Positions 7,936 through 16,418 of a DNA stretch of 64,000 nt are shown here, piece after piece. Every line of letters begins with the position of its first letter. The stretch's first letter is position 1. Origin of the DNA: 40CM-4-69-5 sp036556905 (GTDB lineage Bacteria; Methylomirabilota; Methylomirabilia; Rokubacteriales; CSP1-6). The stretch covers positions 1-64,000 of the forward strand of contig DATBIM010000040.1 in the NCBI GenBank assembly GCA_036556905.1. Reading direction: 5' to 3'. The notes below the pieces were generated by a model. That model worked only from the letters and a program-made list of their open reading frames with translations, did not search any database and was not told the origin of the DNA. Position numbers and translations under genes: made by a program.

Positions 7936-9198
7936 TTACTTCCCGCAGAACTTGCACGGCGGATAGTCTTTGTCGTACACGGGGTTCTTCAGGAACTCCT
8001 CGGGCTTCCACTTCCAGAACTGGCTCACCTCCGGATAGGTCTTGACGACGACGTTCCACAGCGAGTCGGGCTTGACCCCCAGGTTATTGCGGTCGCCGGG
8101 GACGCGCTCGACCTTGCGGATGTAGCAGTTCTGCACCGGGTTGGCGTACTGATCGAGGCGGATCGGGCCGCGGACAGCGTCCACGCGGAGGGACCTCAAT
8201 TTATCGAGCCAGGCCAGGGTCTTGTCGGGGTCATAGCCGGTCTGCTTGAGCGCCTCGTGGACGTAGTAGGCGCTCGTGTAGGCGGCCTCGGAGTAGTAGG
8301 AGGCCATCTTCCCGTAGCGCTGCTGGTACTCCTTGACGAAGGCGTGGTTCTTCGGGGTGTCCAGGGCCGCGCTGTAGTGTGACGTCGTGATGTAGCCGAT
8401 GGCTTCGTCCCCCATGTTGGGAAGGACGAACTCGTCCGCGCTCGTCGTGCCCCCGAGGAGAGGCATCTTGGTGAAGCCGGCCGCCCTGAATTGCTGGGGG
8501 AAGGCGAGGGACATGGGGCCGACCATCAGGGCGTACACCGCATCCACGTCCCGGGGGATCAGGGGCAGGTAGGGTCCGAAGTCCACGGCATTCAGCTTGG
8601 GCCAGACCTTGGCGACAATCTTGCCGCCCCGGGCCTCGAAGCCGGCCTGGAAGCCGCCCACCGACTCGTAACCGAAGGCATAGTCGGCGCCCACCGTGGC
8701 GATCCGGCGGAAGCCCTGCTCATAGGCCCAGTCGCCGAGGGCGTGCTGACACTGGGCGCTCGTGAAGCTCAGCCGGGCGTAATACTTGGTCCGCTTGCGC
8801 TGGGTCTGGTCCTCGCCCGCGGGGGCCGGCGAGATGTAGGGGACCTTGAACTGATCCGCCACGGGCGCCAGGGCGTAGCCGGTGGGCGCCAGGAGGCCAC
8901 CCAGGAACATGTGCACCTTGTCGCGCTGGATGAGCTTCTGCGCCTTGGCCACAGCCAGGGCGGGCTTGCCCTCGTTGTCCTCGACGATGAACGTCACCTT
9001 CAACGGGCCCATCTTGTGCTTGACCTGCTCCAGGTACATCGCGAAGCCGTTGACCTGGTCCTTGGCGATCTGGGCGAAGGGCCCTGTGATGGGCGCGATG
9101 AAGCCGATGCGGACCTCCTCCGCCGCCGGGACCGGGCCGGCGCCGATCGCCAGCGCCAGGCCGACTCCTGCGAATACCGCGAGCCATCTGTGTCTCAT
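7936..9198 (-). CDS. ABC transporter periplasmic binding protein (LivJ/LivK family)
   Basis: This 420-residue periplasmic ligand-binding protein of the leucine-binding (Peripla_BP_6) family starts with a cleavable signal peptide ending near AGPVPAAEE. The mature start, VRIGFIAPITGPFAQIAKDQ, is typical. GGAGG lies eight bases before the ATG. The start overlaps the LivM stop as ATGA. The extreme C-terminus ends PPCKFCGK, a CxxC pair that could form a disulfide in the periplasm. The ligand is unknown. Confidence 0.9.
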   Translation of the reverse strand: MRHRWLAVFAGVGLALAIGAGPVPAAEEVRIGFIAPITGPFAQIAKDQVNGFAMYLEQVKHKMGPLKVTFIVEDNEGKPALAVAKAQKLIQRDKVHMFLGGLLAPTGYALAPVADQFKVPYISPAPAGEDQTQRKRTKYYARLSFTSAQCQHALGDWAYEQGFRRIATVGADYAFGYESVGGFQAGFEARGGKIVAKVWPKLNAVDFGPYLPLIPRDVDAVYALMVGPMSLAFPQQFRAAGFTKMPLLGGTTSADEFVLPNMGDEAIGYITTSHYSAALDTPKNHAFVKEYQQRYGKMASYYSEAAYTSAYYVHEALKQTGYDPDKTLAWLDKLRSLRVDAVRGPIRLDQYANPVQNCYIRKVERVPGDRNNLGVKPDSLWNVVVKTYPEVSQFWKWKPEEFLKNPVYDKDYPPCKFCGK

Positions 9199-10217
9199 GG
9201 TTGCTTCCTCCCTTCCAGGGTGGTGAGACTCGTCGCGACGCGCCGATCTGGTGCCGAGCTGGGAGCTTCCTCCTTCCGGGACCACAGCCGCTCGACCAGG
9301 CCTATGATCCCGCCGCGCGCGTAGAGGATGGTAATGATGTAGGTGATGCCCAGGAACATGTACCAGCGCTCGATGTAGGTGCTCACCCAGTAGCGTAAGA
9401 ACATGATGACTCCGGCGCCGATGACGGGCCCCACCAGCGTCGCGGGTCCTCCCAGGGCCACCATCAGGAGCGCCTCGACCGAGGTCACCAGCTCCACGTC
9501 GGTCGGGGCGATGAACCGGTTCAGCATTGCCCACAGGGTGCCGGAGATCCCCGCAAAGGTGCCCGAGATCACGAAGGCCAGGTACTTGTGGAGCCACGTG
9601 TTGTACCCCAGCATCTTCATCCGGGCCTCGGACTCGCGGATGCCGACGAGGGTCTTTCCGAAGGGGCTCTTGACGAGGAGGAAGAGGAGCCCCAGACAGA
9701 CCATGAAGATGGCGAACGTGAAGTAGAAGAACAGCACCGGATCTTGCAATGAGAGCCCGAAGGCGTCCGGAGGGATGATGCCCGTGATCCCGTTGTCCCC
9801 GCCCGTCACGGTGTGCCAGCGGTAGACGAGGCCCCACATCACCATCGAGAAGGACAGCGTGATCATCATGAAGTACACCCCGACCGCCCGGATGGCCAGC
9901 AAGCCCAGGAACAGCGCAGCGGCGCAGGAGAGACCCAGGCCCACGCCGAAGACGCCGAGGAGGTTCGCCACGTTCATCTTGCCGATCATGATGGCGGCGG
10001 AGTACGCGCCGAGGGCGAAGTAGACACCATGCCCCATGGAGCGCAGGCCCGTGTAACCCACCAGGACGTCCAGGCTCATGGCCATGATGGCGAACACGAG
10101 CGCGCGGGTGATGATGGACTGGAGGTAATCGTTGAGGAAAGGGGTGGCGGCCCCCAGGGCGGCGAAGACGGCCAGAGTCAGGACCACCCGACCGTGGCTG
10201 GCCAGCCGCTTGAGCAT
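9195..10217 (-). CDS. livM: Branched-chain amino acid-type ABC transporter permease (LivM)
   Basis: This 340-residue integral membrane permease has the LivM signature region LVGYTGLRSMGHGVYFALGA and about nine or ten hydrophobic helices. A hydrophilic C-terminal tail of about 30 residues is rich in Arg and Ser. It starts three bases after the LivH stop and ends in an ATGA overlap with the binding-protein gene, so translation of the three is tightly linked. It pairs with LivH to form the membrane channel. Confidence 0.9.
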   Translation of the reverse strand: MLKRLASHGRVVLTLAVFAALGAATPFLNDYLQSIITRALVFAIMAMSLDVLVGYTGLRSMGHGVYFALGAYSAAIMIGKMNVANLLGVFGVGLGLSCAAALFLGLLAIRAVGVYFMMITLSFSMVMWGLVYRWHTVTGGDNGITGIIPPDAFGLSLQDPVLFFYFTFAIFMVCLGLLFLLVKSPFGKTLVGIRESEARMKMLGYNTWLHKYLAFVISGTFAGISGTLWAMLNRFIAPTDVELVTSVEALLMVALGGPATLVGPVIGAGVIMFLRYWVSTYIERWYMFLGITYIITILYARGGIIGLVERLWSRKEEAPSSAPDRRVATSLTTLEGRKQP

Positions 10218-10220
10218 GCG

Positions 10221-11102
10221 CTAGCTTCGTCCGAAGAGCCCGGTGGGCTTGACGGCGAGGATGATGGCCATGGGGGCGAAGAGGGCGAAGTAGGAGAGCT
10301 CGGGGAAGAGCGCGGTGCCGAAGTTCTCCATGAAGCCCACCACGATGCTCCCGACCACCGCGCCGGTCAGGCTTCCCAGCCCCCCGATGATGACCACGGC
10401 AAAGGCGTACGGGAGGATCAGGAAATCGAGGCCGGGAGAGACGCCGAGGAAGGCGCCGCCCACCACCCCGCCCATCGCCGAGAGGAACACCCCCAGGCCG
10501 TAGATGCTCATCTGGACGAGGTTGGTGTTGATGCCGATGCCTCGGGCCATCTGGGGGTCGTCCACCGTCGCCCGCACGATGGCCCCCGCGCGCGTGCGCT
10601 CGATGACGAAGTAGAGGATCGCCCACACCACGACCGCCGCGACGATCATGAAGGCCCGGTAGCGAGGGAAAGCGATGCCGCCGATGACCGTGCTGTCGTC
10701 CAGGGGCCAGGGACGGTGGAGCATGTAATTGTCCCCCGTCCAGATGAGGATGTTCGTGTCGAAGAAGATGAAGGCGAAGCCGATCGTGACGAGGACCTGG
10801 GCCGTCATGTCCTGCCCCAGGCGGCGCAGGAAGAACCGCTCGATGACCACGGCCACCCCCGCCACGACGCTTCCTCCGACCACCATCGCCACCGGCAGGG
10901 TCCAGAGGGCCGTGCCCAACACCCGGTAGACGGTAAGGGCAACGTAGCCCCCGAGCAGGAAGAAGGCCGCGTGGGCGAGGTTCACGATTCGCATGACGCC
11001 GAAGATGATCGAGAGCCCGCTGGCCAGCAGGAACAGCAGCGCGGCGTAGGAGAGGCTGTTGTAGGAGAGCTCGATGAGATTTCTGAGCGTGAAAACGGTC
11101 AT
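10221..11102 (-). CDS. livH: Branched-chain amino acid-type ABC transporter permease (LivH)
   Basis: This 293-residue permease has the LivH-type start LLFLLASGLSIIFGVMRIVN followed by LAHAAFFLLGGY, and ends VKPTGLFGRS, a usual LivH ending. The ATG at 11102 was chosen because homology begins there and a GGCGGAGGCGGA purine-rich site precedes it; a longer open frame upstream lacks family sequence. It is the first gene of the minus-strand cassette. Its leader contains a short hairpin (CTCCC GGT GGGAG, near 11167-11179). Confidence 0.9.
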   Translation of the reverse strand: MTVFTLRNLIELSYNSLSYAALLFLLASGLSIIFGVMRIVNLAHAAFFLLGGYVALTVYRVLGTALWTLPVAMVVGGSVVAGVAVVIERFFLRRLGQDMTAQVLVTIGFAFIFFDTNILIWTGDNYMLHRPWPLDDSTVIGGIAFPRYRAFMIVAAVVVWAILYFVIERTRAGAIVRATVDDPQMARGIGINTNLVQMSIYGLGVFLSAMGGVVGGAFLGVSPGLDFLILPYAFAVVIIGGLGSLTGAVVGSIVVGFMENFGTALFPELSYFALFAPMAIILAVKPTGLFGRS

Positions 11103-11347
11103 TCCGCCTCCGCCTCGTTCCCCGGGGGGTCGAGCCGCCCAGGGCACCGCGATACTCCCCTGGTTCTCCCGGTGGGAGGGGTATGACTCCCCGACTCCAA
11201 ATTGCCCCTCATCGTGATCGATTTCAGTGCGCGCCGCAAGACAGAAGGGATGGCTCGCCGAGTTGGCGAACGTGGTGATGGTCTCCTCCGGTGCAGCCAG
11301 CCGCGCCCATGTTAGCATCCTCCAGCTTCCTTGATCGGGAGACCACC
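11103..11347. promoter_or_regulatory. Divergent regulatory region between the ABC cassette and the dehydrogenase
   Basis: This 245-base spacer must hold the promoters of the livHM cassette (minus) and the dehydrogenase group (plus). The visible structures are a CTCCCGGTGGGAG hairpin near 11167 and a CGCCGAGTTGGCG inverted repeat near 11252. No convincing -35/-10 pair was found on either strand. Confidence 0.4.
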
Positions 11348-11371
11348 ATGGCAATCGACGCACCGGCATGA
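11348..11371 (+). CDS. Seven-codon frame overlapping the dehydrogenase start
   Basis: ATG at 11348 follows a GGGAG site and encodes only MAIDAPA before a TGA that overlaps the dehydrogenase ATG as ATGA. The dehydrogenase ATG itself has no ribosome site. The arrangement suggests ribosomes load at the upstream ATG and re-initiate. It is listed as a regulatory mini-frame rather than a functional peptide. Confidence 0.35.
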   Translation: MAIDAPA

Positions 11372-12420
11372 AGGCAATGGTCCTGCGCGAGTTCGGGGGC
11401 CGGCTGCAGCTGGCCGACGTACCCGTGCCCAAGATCGGCCCCAACGACGCGCTGCTGCGCGTGCGGGCCACCGGCGTGGGCCTGACCGTCGTCATCATGC
11501 TGGGCGTCCCCGGGCGGGTGACGTCCTTTCCGCGGATCCCTGGCCACGAGGTGGCCGGCGAGGTGGTCGAGGTGGGCTCGGAGGTGACAACGGTGCGGCC
11601 CGGCGAGCGGGTCACCTGCCACTTCTACCTGACCTGCCACGCCTGCGCCTACTGCCGCAGCGGGCGCGAGACGCTGTGCACGGCGTTCCGCGGCAATGTG
11701 GGGATGGCGTGCGATGGCGGCTACGCCGAGTACATGGCGATTCCCGCCGCCAACCTCGTGCGCATCCCCGAGGGCGTCTCGGACGTCGAGGCAGCCGTGG
11801 CCGCCGATGCCATCTGCACGCCCTACCACGCCTGCCGCGAGGAGGCGCGGGTGGGCCCGGGCGATCGGGTCCTCGTCATCGGCGCCGGGGGTGGCGTGGG
11901 TATCCACATGGTGCAGATGGCCAAGCTGTGCGGCGGGTGGGTGATCGGCGTCGACGTCTCCGACGCCAAGCTCGAGATGGCCCGGAGCCTGGGCGCCGAC
12001 GCCGTCATCGACCCCCGGCGCGACCCCCTGAGCCAGCAGGTGATGGCCCTGACCGACGGACGCGGAGTCGACGCCGCGATCGACACGGTGGGCTCCACCG
12101 AAACCCTGGAGGGCTCGCTCGCTTCGCTGGCCCGGGCTGGTCGCCTCGTCATCATCGGGCATCGCCCGCGAGAGGTCTTCGGCGTCGAGGCCACCTTCCG
12201 CGTCGATCCTTCCCTGGTCCTCAACCGCATGCTGGAGATCCACGGCTCGCGGTACGTGACGCTGGCCGAGATCGGCCAGACCCTCGAGCTGCTCCGCCAG
12301 CGCCGCATCAAGGCCGTGGTGACGCGAACGTTCCCGCTGGAAGACGTGGAAGAGGCCCACGAGCTCCTGCGCCGGAACATCCTCGTCGGGCGGGCCGCGC
12401 TGGTGCTGCCCGGTCGCTGA
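11368..12420 (+). CDS. Zinc-type alcohol dehydrogenase-like protein lacking the catalytic Cys
   Basis: This 350-residue medium-chain dehydrogenase/reductase has the structural zinc cysteines Cys90, Cys93, Cys96 and Cys104, the GHE motif (His60-Glu61) and a Rossmann IGAGGGVGIHMVQMAK segment. The usual first catalytic zinc ligand, the Cys in GVCxxD, is Gly38 here (ATGVGLTVV), and the aspartate is Val41. It may therefore bind no catalytic zinc, act on an activated substrate such as an enoyl compound, or have a shifted site. The nearby beta-hydroxyacid dehydrogenase and molybdoenzyme suggest a catabolic context. Confidence 0.8.
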   Translation: MKAMVLREFGGRLQLADVPVPKIGPNDALLRVRATGVGLTVVIMLGVPGRVTSFPRIPGHEVAGEVVEVGSEVTTVRPGERVTCHFYLTCHACAYCRSGRETLCTAFRGNVGMACDGGYAEYMAIPAANLVRIPEGVSDVEAAVAADAICTPYHACREEARVGPGDRVLVIGAGGGVGIHMVQMAKLCGGWVIGVDVSDAKLEMARSLGADAVIDPRRDPLSQQVMALTDGRGVDAAIDTVGSTETLEGSLASLARAGRLVIIGHRPREVFGVEATFRVDPSLVLNRMLEIHGSRYVTLAEIGQTLELLRQRRIKAVVTRTFPLEDVEEAHELLRRNILVGRAALVLPGR

Positions 12421-12615
12421 TGCTCGACGTCCGTAACGTCCACACCTGCTACGGCGGCAGCGACGTGCTGGGTGCGCGAGGTGGCCCTGGGCGTGTCTGA
12501 TCACGTCCACGTGGTCTTCCGCGGTCGCATCGTCTACTCGGGATCGCCCCAGACCCCGTGGGAGAACGAGGAGATCGAGTCCCGTGACCTGGGGCTGGGA
12601 GGAACAGCGTCATGA
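12420..12615 (+). pseudogene. Remnant of a LivF-type ABC ATPase gene (internal deletion)
   Basis: Both ends of a LivF gene survive and the middle is gone. From ATG 12420 the reading gives MLDVRNVHTCYGGSDVLG, a normal LivF N-terminus. After a frame change near 12466-12481, the reading gives ALGVSDHVHVVFRGRIVYSG and then a LENEE-like WENEEIESRDLGLG tail, which is the LivF C-terminus. Walker A, the signature and Walker B are absent, so about 500 bases have been lost. The ends still overlap both neighbours by 4 bases (ATGA), as an intact operon gene would. Confidence 0.82.
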
Positions 12616-13493
12616 AGCGCGTGGGGATCATCGGCGTGGGCTTGCTCGGCACGGCCGTCGCCTCGCGGCTGCTGGAGGCCGGGTTCGAGGTCGTCGGCTA
12701 CGACACGCGTCGCGAGCAGGTGGGGGCCCTGAAGGCCCGCGGGCTGCGGGCCGCGGCCAGCCTGGCCGAGGCCGCGGACGGGGCTGACGCCGTCTTCACC
12801 ATCCTGCCCTCGCTGGACGCGGTGGACACCGCGGTCCGCGGTCCGGGAGGACTGCTGGAGACCGCGCCGGTCACGGCGACAATCGCCCAGATGAGCACGA
12901 TCTCCCCGCCGCTGACGCGGGCGCTGGGGGCCGCCGCCGCCCAGCGGGGCATCGGGTTCCTCGACACGCCGATGAGCGGCACCAGCGCCATGGTGGCCCG
13001 GGGCGACTGCACCATCTTCGTGGCCGGCGACCGCGCCCGGGCCGATGCCTGCAAGCCGGTGTTCGAGGCGATCGCCCGCAAGACTCTCTACGTGGGCGCC
13101 ACCGGCCTGGCCACGCTCGCCAAGCTGGCGGCGAATCTCCTGGTCGGCCTCAACACCGCAGCGGTGGCCGAGGCCCTGGTGCTGGGGGCCAAGGGGGGTC
13201 TGCATCCAGCGCAGCTGCTCGACATCCTCAAGGACAGCGCGGCCGGCTCCCGCATGCTCGAGGTTCGCGGTCCCCTGATGGTCAGCCACCGCTTCGACGC
13301 CCAGATGAAGGCCGAGCTGTTCCTGAAGGACTTCAAGCTCATGCTCGAGGAGGGCGTCCGCCTGGGCGCTCCCCTGCCGCTGACGAGCCTGACCGAGCAG
13401 CTCACGGTGGCCACCGTGGCCGCCGGGCGCGGCGGCGAGGACATCGCGGCCATCATCACCACCCTGGAACGGCTGGCCGGCATCGAGCGGTGA
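12612..13493 (+). CDS. NAD(P)-dependent beta-hydroxyacid dehydrogenase (3-hydroxyisobutyrate type)
   Basis: This 293-residue member of the 6-phosphogluconate/3-hydroxyisobutyrate dehydrogenase family has the N-terminal dinucleotide fold GIIGVGLLGTAVASRLLEAG, the substrate loop DTPMSGTSAMVARGDCTIF and the helix KLAANLLVGLNTA bearing the catalytic lysine. GGGAGGAA lies just before the ATG, inside the LivF remnant. The likely reaction is oxidation of a beta-hydroxy acid to a semialdehyde or reduction of tartronate semialdehyde; the substrate is unresolved. Confidence 0.87.
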   Translation: MKRVGIIGVGLLGTAVASRLLEAGFEVVGYDTRREQVGALKARGLRAAASLAEAADGADAVFTILPSLDAVDTAVRGPGGLLETAPVTATIAQMSTISPPLTRALGAAAAQRGIGFLDTPMSGTSAMVARGDCTIFVAGDRARADACKPVFEAIARKTLYVGATGLATLAKLAANLLVGLNTAAVAEALVLGAKGGLHPAQLLDILKDSAAGSRMLEVRGPLMVSHRFDAQMKAELFLKDFKLMLEEGVRLGAPLPLTSLTEQLTVATVAAGRGGEDIAAIITTLERLAGIER

Positions 13494-13524
13494 CGGACGT
13501 GTTGGTGCTATCGTAGACAGCGCT

Positions 13525-15765
13525 ATGCCACCGCGGCCGAGTGCCCGGACCGTGTACGAAACCCCGCGCATCGCCCCCCAGCCGGGCGAGACGGTCGTCA
13601 CCAGCACGTGTGGCCACAACTGCGGCGGGCGCTGCGTCGTCAACGCCCATGTGCGCGATGGCCGCATCGTCAAGATCAGCACCGACCCCCGCAAGTGGAC
13701 GCCGGAGGTTCCGCCGCTCCACGCCTGCGTGCGCGGCTTCGGCCAGGTCGAGCGCGTCAACCACCCCGACCGGCTGCTCCATCCGTTACGGCGCACCGGG
13801 CCGCGCGGCGCGGGGCGGTTCGAGCGGATCTCCTGGGACGAGGCGCTCGACGAGATCGCGGCCCAGATGCTGCGCATCCGCGACGCCTATGGCCCGGCCG
13901 CCATCCTCGACTGCTCGCGCACGGGCAGCCTCTCGATGCTCCACAGCCGGGCCACGGTTCAGCGCTTGCTCCACATGTTCGGCGGCTGCACGGAGCTCTG
14001 GTCCAATGTGTCGTCGGAGGCCGAGGTGTTCGCCGTGCGCATGACCTACGGCGCCAGCGCCGACTACAAGAGCGCGGGCCGGGAACCGATCGACTACGTC
14101 AACTCGCGCCTCATCGTCATGTGGGGCTGGAGCCCGGGTGACGGCACCTTCGGCACGGGCACGCTGCAGTATCTCAAGTGGGCCAAGAAGCGGGGCGTCC
14201 GGATGGTCTGCGTGGATCCCCGCGTCACCCGGTCCAGCCGCGAGCTGGCCGACGAGCACATCTTCATCCGTCCCTCGACCGACGCCGCCGCGCTCATCGC
14301 CATGGCCTACGTGATCGCCAGCGAGGGGCTCCAGGACCAGCCCTACCTCGACCGTCACGTGCTGGGCTTCGACGAGGGTCACCTGCCCCCGGGCGCGCCG
14401 GCCGGCGCCTCGTACCTCTCGTATCTCCGGGGCGAGCCCGACGGGGTCAGGAAGACGCCCGAGTGGGCGGCGGCCATCACCGGGATGCCGGCCGAGACGA
14501 TCCGCAGGCTGGCGATCGAGTTTGCCACGACGAAACCGGCAGCCATGCAGTGCGGCTACGCCCCCGGGCGCACGATTCACGGCGAACAGTTCCACCGGGC
14601 GGCCTACGCGCTGGCCGCGATGACGGGCAACGTGGGGATCGCCGGCGGCAACTCCGGCACGAGCAACGGGGCCACCGGGCGCTATGGCATCCGCTCGCTC
14701 CCGGTGGGGACGAACCCTGCCGGCGCGCGCGTGGCGACGCCGCTGCTGGCCGACCTGCTCGAGCGGGGCCGCGCCGGTGGCTATCCGGCGGACATCCGGA
14801 TGATCTACTCGGCGGCCGGCGACCTCTTCAACCAGCTCCCCAACGTCGGGAAGACCGTGGCCGCGGCCGAGCGTCTGGAGTTCATGGTGGTCCACGACCA
14901 CTTCCTCACCCCGACGGCGAAGTACGCCGACATCCTGCTGCCCGCCACGACCTTCTGGGAGCGCAACGACGTCCACACGCCCTGGGCCGGCGCCGGCCAC
15001 TACGCGATCTTCATGAAACAGGCGATCGCCCCCATGGGCGAGTGCCGGAACGACCTCGACATCTGCACCGACCTGGCCACCCGCCTCGGCATCCGGGGCT
15101 ATAACGACCGGACCGAGGAGGAGTGGCTGCGCGAGCTGACCCGCGACGCCATCGACGACTTCCCGGCGTTCCGCGAGCGCGGCCTGGCCCGCATGCCGGC
15201 CCCCGAGGACGCCGTGGCCTTCGCCCGGGAGATCCGGGATCCCGAGGGTCATCCCTTCTCGACTCCCTCGGGCAAGATCGAGATCTACTCGATGACGCTG
15301 GCGACCCGGCCCGACCCCTACGGGCTGGGCCCGATCCCACCCATCCCCACGTGGATTGCCGACGACGGTGAGCGCGAGCGCGCGCGCGGCTATCCATTGC
15401 GCCTGGTGTCGCCCAAGTCACGGGCGCGGACCCATTCGATCCACGACAACCAGCCGATCCTCATGCGGGCCGACCGCGACGACGTGTGGATCAACAGGGC
15501 CGACGCCGCGGCCCGCTCGATCGCCGACGGCCAGCGCGTGCGGGTCTTCAACGACCGCGGCGAGACCGTGCTCCCGGCCCGGGTCACCGACCGTATCGCT
15601 TCCGGCGTCGTCTCGATCAAAGAGGGGGCATGGTTCGCGCTCGACGCCGGCGGCCGGGACACCCGGGGCTGCGCCAACGTCCTCACCCTCGACCGGGCAT
15701 CGCCGGCGGCCGCGGCCACGTTCAACACCTGCTTCGTCGAGGTCGCGCCCGCGGACGTTCGCTAG
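13525..15765 (+). CDS. Molybdopterin oxidoreductase, DMSO reductase family
   Basis: This 746-residue catalytic subunit binds a 4Fe-4S cluster through Cys29, Cys33, Cys37 and Cys68, followed by molybdopterin guanine dinucleotide domains. A Ser-Ser pair (163-164, NVSSEAE) sits where DMSO-reductase-type enzymes carry the Mo ligand. The C-terminal domain (PLRLVSPKSRARTHS onward) is the usual cap. No Tat motif is visible, and no electron-transfer or membrane subunit follows, so it may act alone in the cytoplasm or with distant partners. The substrate is unknown; a dimethyl sulfoxide, acetylene hydratase or hydroxylase role cannot be separated here. Confidence 0.85.
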   Translation: MPPRPSARTVYETPRIAPQPGETVVTSTCGHNCGGRCVVNAHVRDGRIVKISTDPRKWTPEVPPLHACVRGFGQVERVNHPDRLLHPLRRTGPRGAGRFERISWDEALDEIAAQMLRIRDAYGPAAILDCSRTGSLSMLHSRATVQRLLHMFGGCTELWSNVSSEAEVFAVRMTYGASADYKSAGREPIDYVNSRLIVMWGWSPGDGTFGTGTLQYLKWAKKRGVRMVCVDPRVTRSSRELADEHIFIRPSTDAAALIAMAYVIASEGLQDQPYLDRHVLGFDEGHLPPGAPAGASYLSYLRGEPDGVRKTPEWAAAITGMPAETIRRLAIEFATTKPAAMQCGYAPGRTIHGEQFHRAAYALAAMTGNVGIAGGNSGTSNGATGRYGIRSLPVGTNPAGARVATPLLADLLERGRAGGYPADIRMIYSAAGDLFNQLPNVGKTVAAAERLEFMVVHDHFLTPTAKYADILLPATTFWERNDVHTPWAGAGHYAIFMKQAIAPMGECRNDLDICTDLATRLGIRGYNDRTEEEWLRELTRDAIDDFPAFRERGLARMPAPEDAVAFAREIRDPEGHPFSTPSGKIEIYSMTLATRPDPYGLGPIPPIPTWIADDGERERARGYPLRLVSPKSRARTHSIHDNQPILMRADRDDVWINRADAAARSIADGQRVRVFNDRGETVLPARVTDRIASGVVSIKEGAWFALDAGGRDTRGCANVLTLDRASPAAAATFNTCFVEVAPADVR

Positions 15766-15888
15766 AAGGCCATCAGGAACGGCCGGGGCCCAACTCACTC
15801 CGTCGTCTTCGCTGCCGTCCAATCGGCGAATCTTCGACACCAACGGCGCCGCGGTCGCAGTAAGCCATTGATTGTACGAGGCGTTTTT

Positions 15889-15904
15889 TGGCATCTGCAT
15901 TGCG
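15889..15904 (+). promoter_or_regulatory. Sigma-54-type -24/-12 promoter upstream of the lipoprotein genes
   Basis: TGGCATCTGCATTGCG matches the sigma-54 consensus TGGCAC-N5-TTGCA at nearly every position, with GG and GC exactly ten bases apart. It lies in a locally AT-richer stretch 76 bases before the first lipoprotein ATG, giving a leader of about 65 bases. A sigma-54 activator gene is present at the other end of the window. Confidence 0.6.
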
Positions 15905-15979
15905 TGACAGCGCGAGAATGAAGCTGCAGGAAGAAAATTGGACAGCCAGCGCAACCGTAGGGATGGCCAAGGAGAAGGC

Positions 15980-16399
15980 ATGGGCATGACAGGCACGAGA
16001 CAGACAATCCTGGTTGGAATCCTGGGGCTCGCGGTGGGCTCGTTCGCGGCGTCTGGCTGCGCCAGCGCACCACCGGCCGAAATCAACGACGAGCGGCTGA
16101 CCGTCGGCAAAGTGCAGGGGGAGATCAAAGTCGGCATGCCGGCCTCCCGGGTGGCCGAGCTCCTCGGCAGCCCGAACATCGTGACGACCGACGACAAGCG
16201 GCGCGAGGTCTGGATCTACGACAAAGTCTCGAGCGATCGGGTGGATACCGCCAGTTCATCCTTCGCCACGATCATCATTCTGGGCGCCAGCTCGAGCCAG
16301 GCCTCCAGTTCCCAACGGCAGCGCACCCTCACCATCATCATCAAGTACGACGAAGAGAAGAAGGTCCGGGACTTTGCCTACAACTACACCCAGTTCTGA
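15980..16399 (+). CDS. Lipoprotein with BamE/SmpA-like domain
   Basis: This 139-residue lipoprotein has a signal peptide with lipobox ASGC (Cys near residue 26). The core, VGMPASRVAELLGSPN followed by REVWIYDK, resembles the SmpA/OmlA (BamE) fold of small outer-membrane lipoproteins. ATG 15980 was chosen because AAGGAG lies five bases upstream; a second ATG two codons later is possible. A Ser-rich linker (SSSQASSSQ) precedes the last strand. It is first in a group of four lipoproteins but, unlike the next three, is not their paralogue. Confidence 0.72.
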   Translation: MGMTGTRQTILVGILGLAVGSFAASGCASAPPAEINDERLTVGKVQGEIKVGMPASRVAELLGSPNIVTTDDKRREVWIYDKVSSDRVDTASSSFATIIILGASSSQASSSQRQRTLTIIIKYDEEKKVRDFAYNYTQF

Positions 16400-16418
16400 G
16401 CAGGCCGGCGCCGGCCGG

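Noticed and set aside
9813..11186. 457-codon open frame on the plus strand rich in His, Asp and Glu
   Set aside because: It is antisense to livM and livH, whose membrane-helix pattern explains the composition of the opposite strand.
12534..13877. 447-codon minus-strand frame spanning the LivF remnant
   Set aside because: It is antisense to the beta-hydroxyacid dehydrogenase and the molybdoenzyme start and has no domain.
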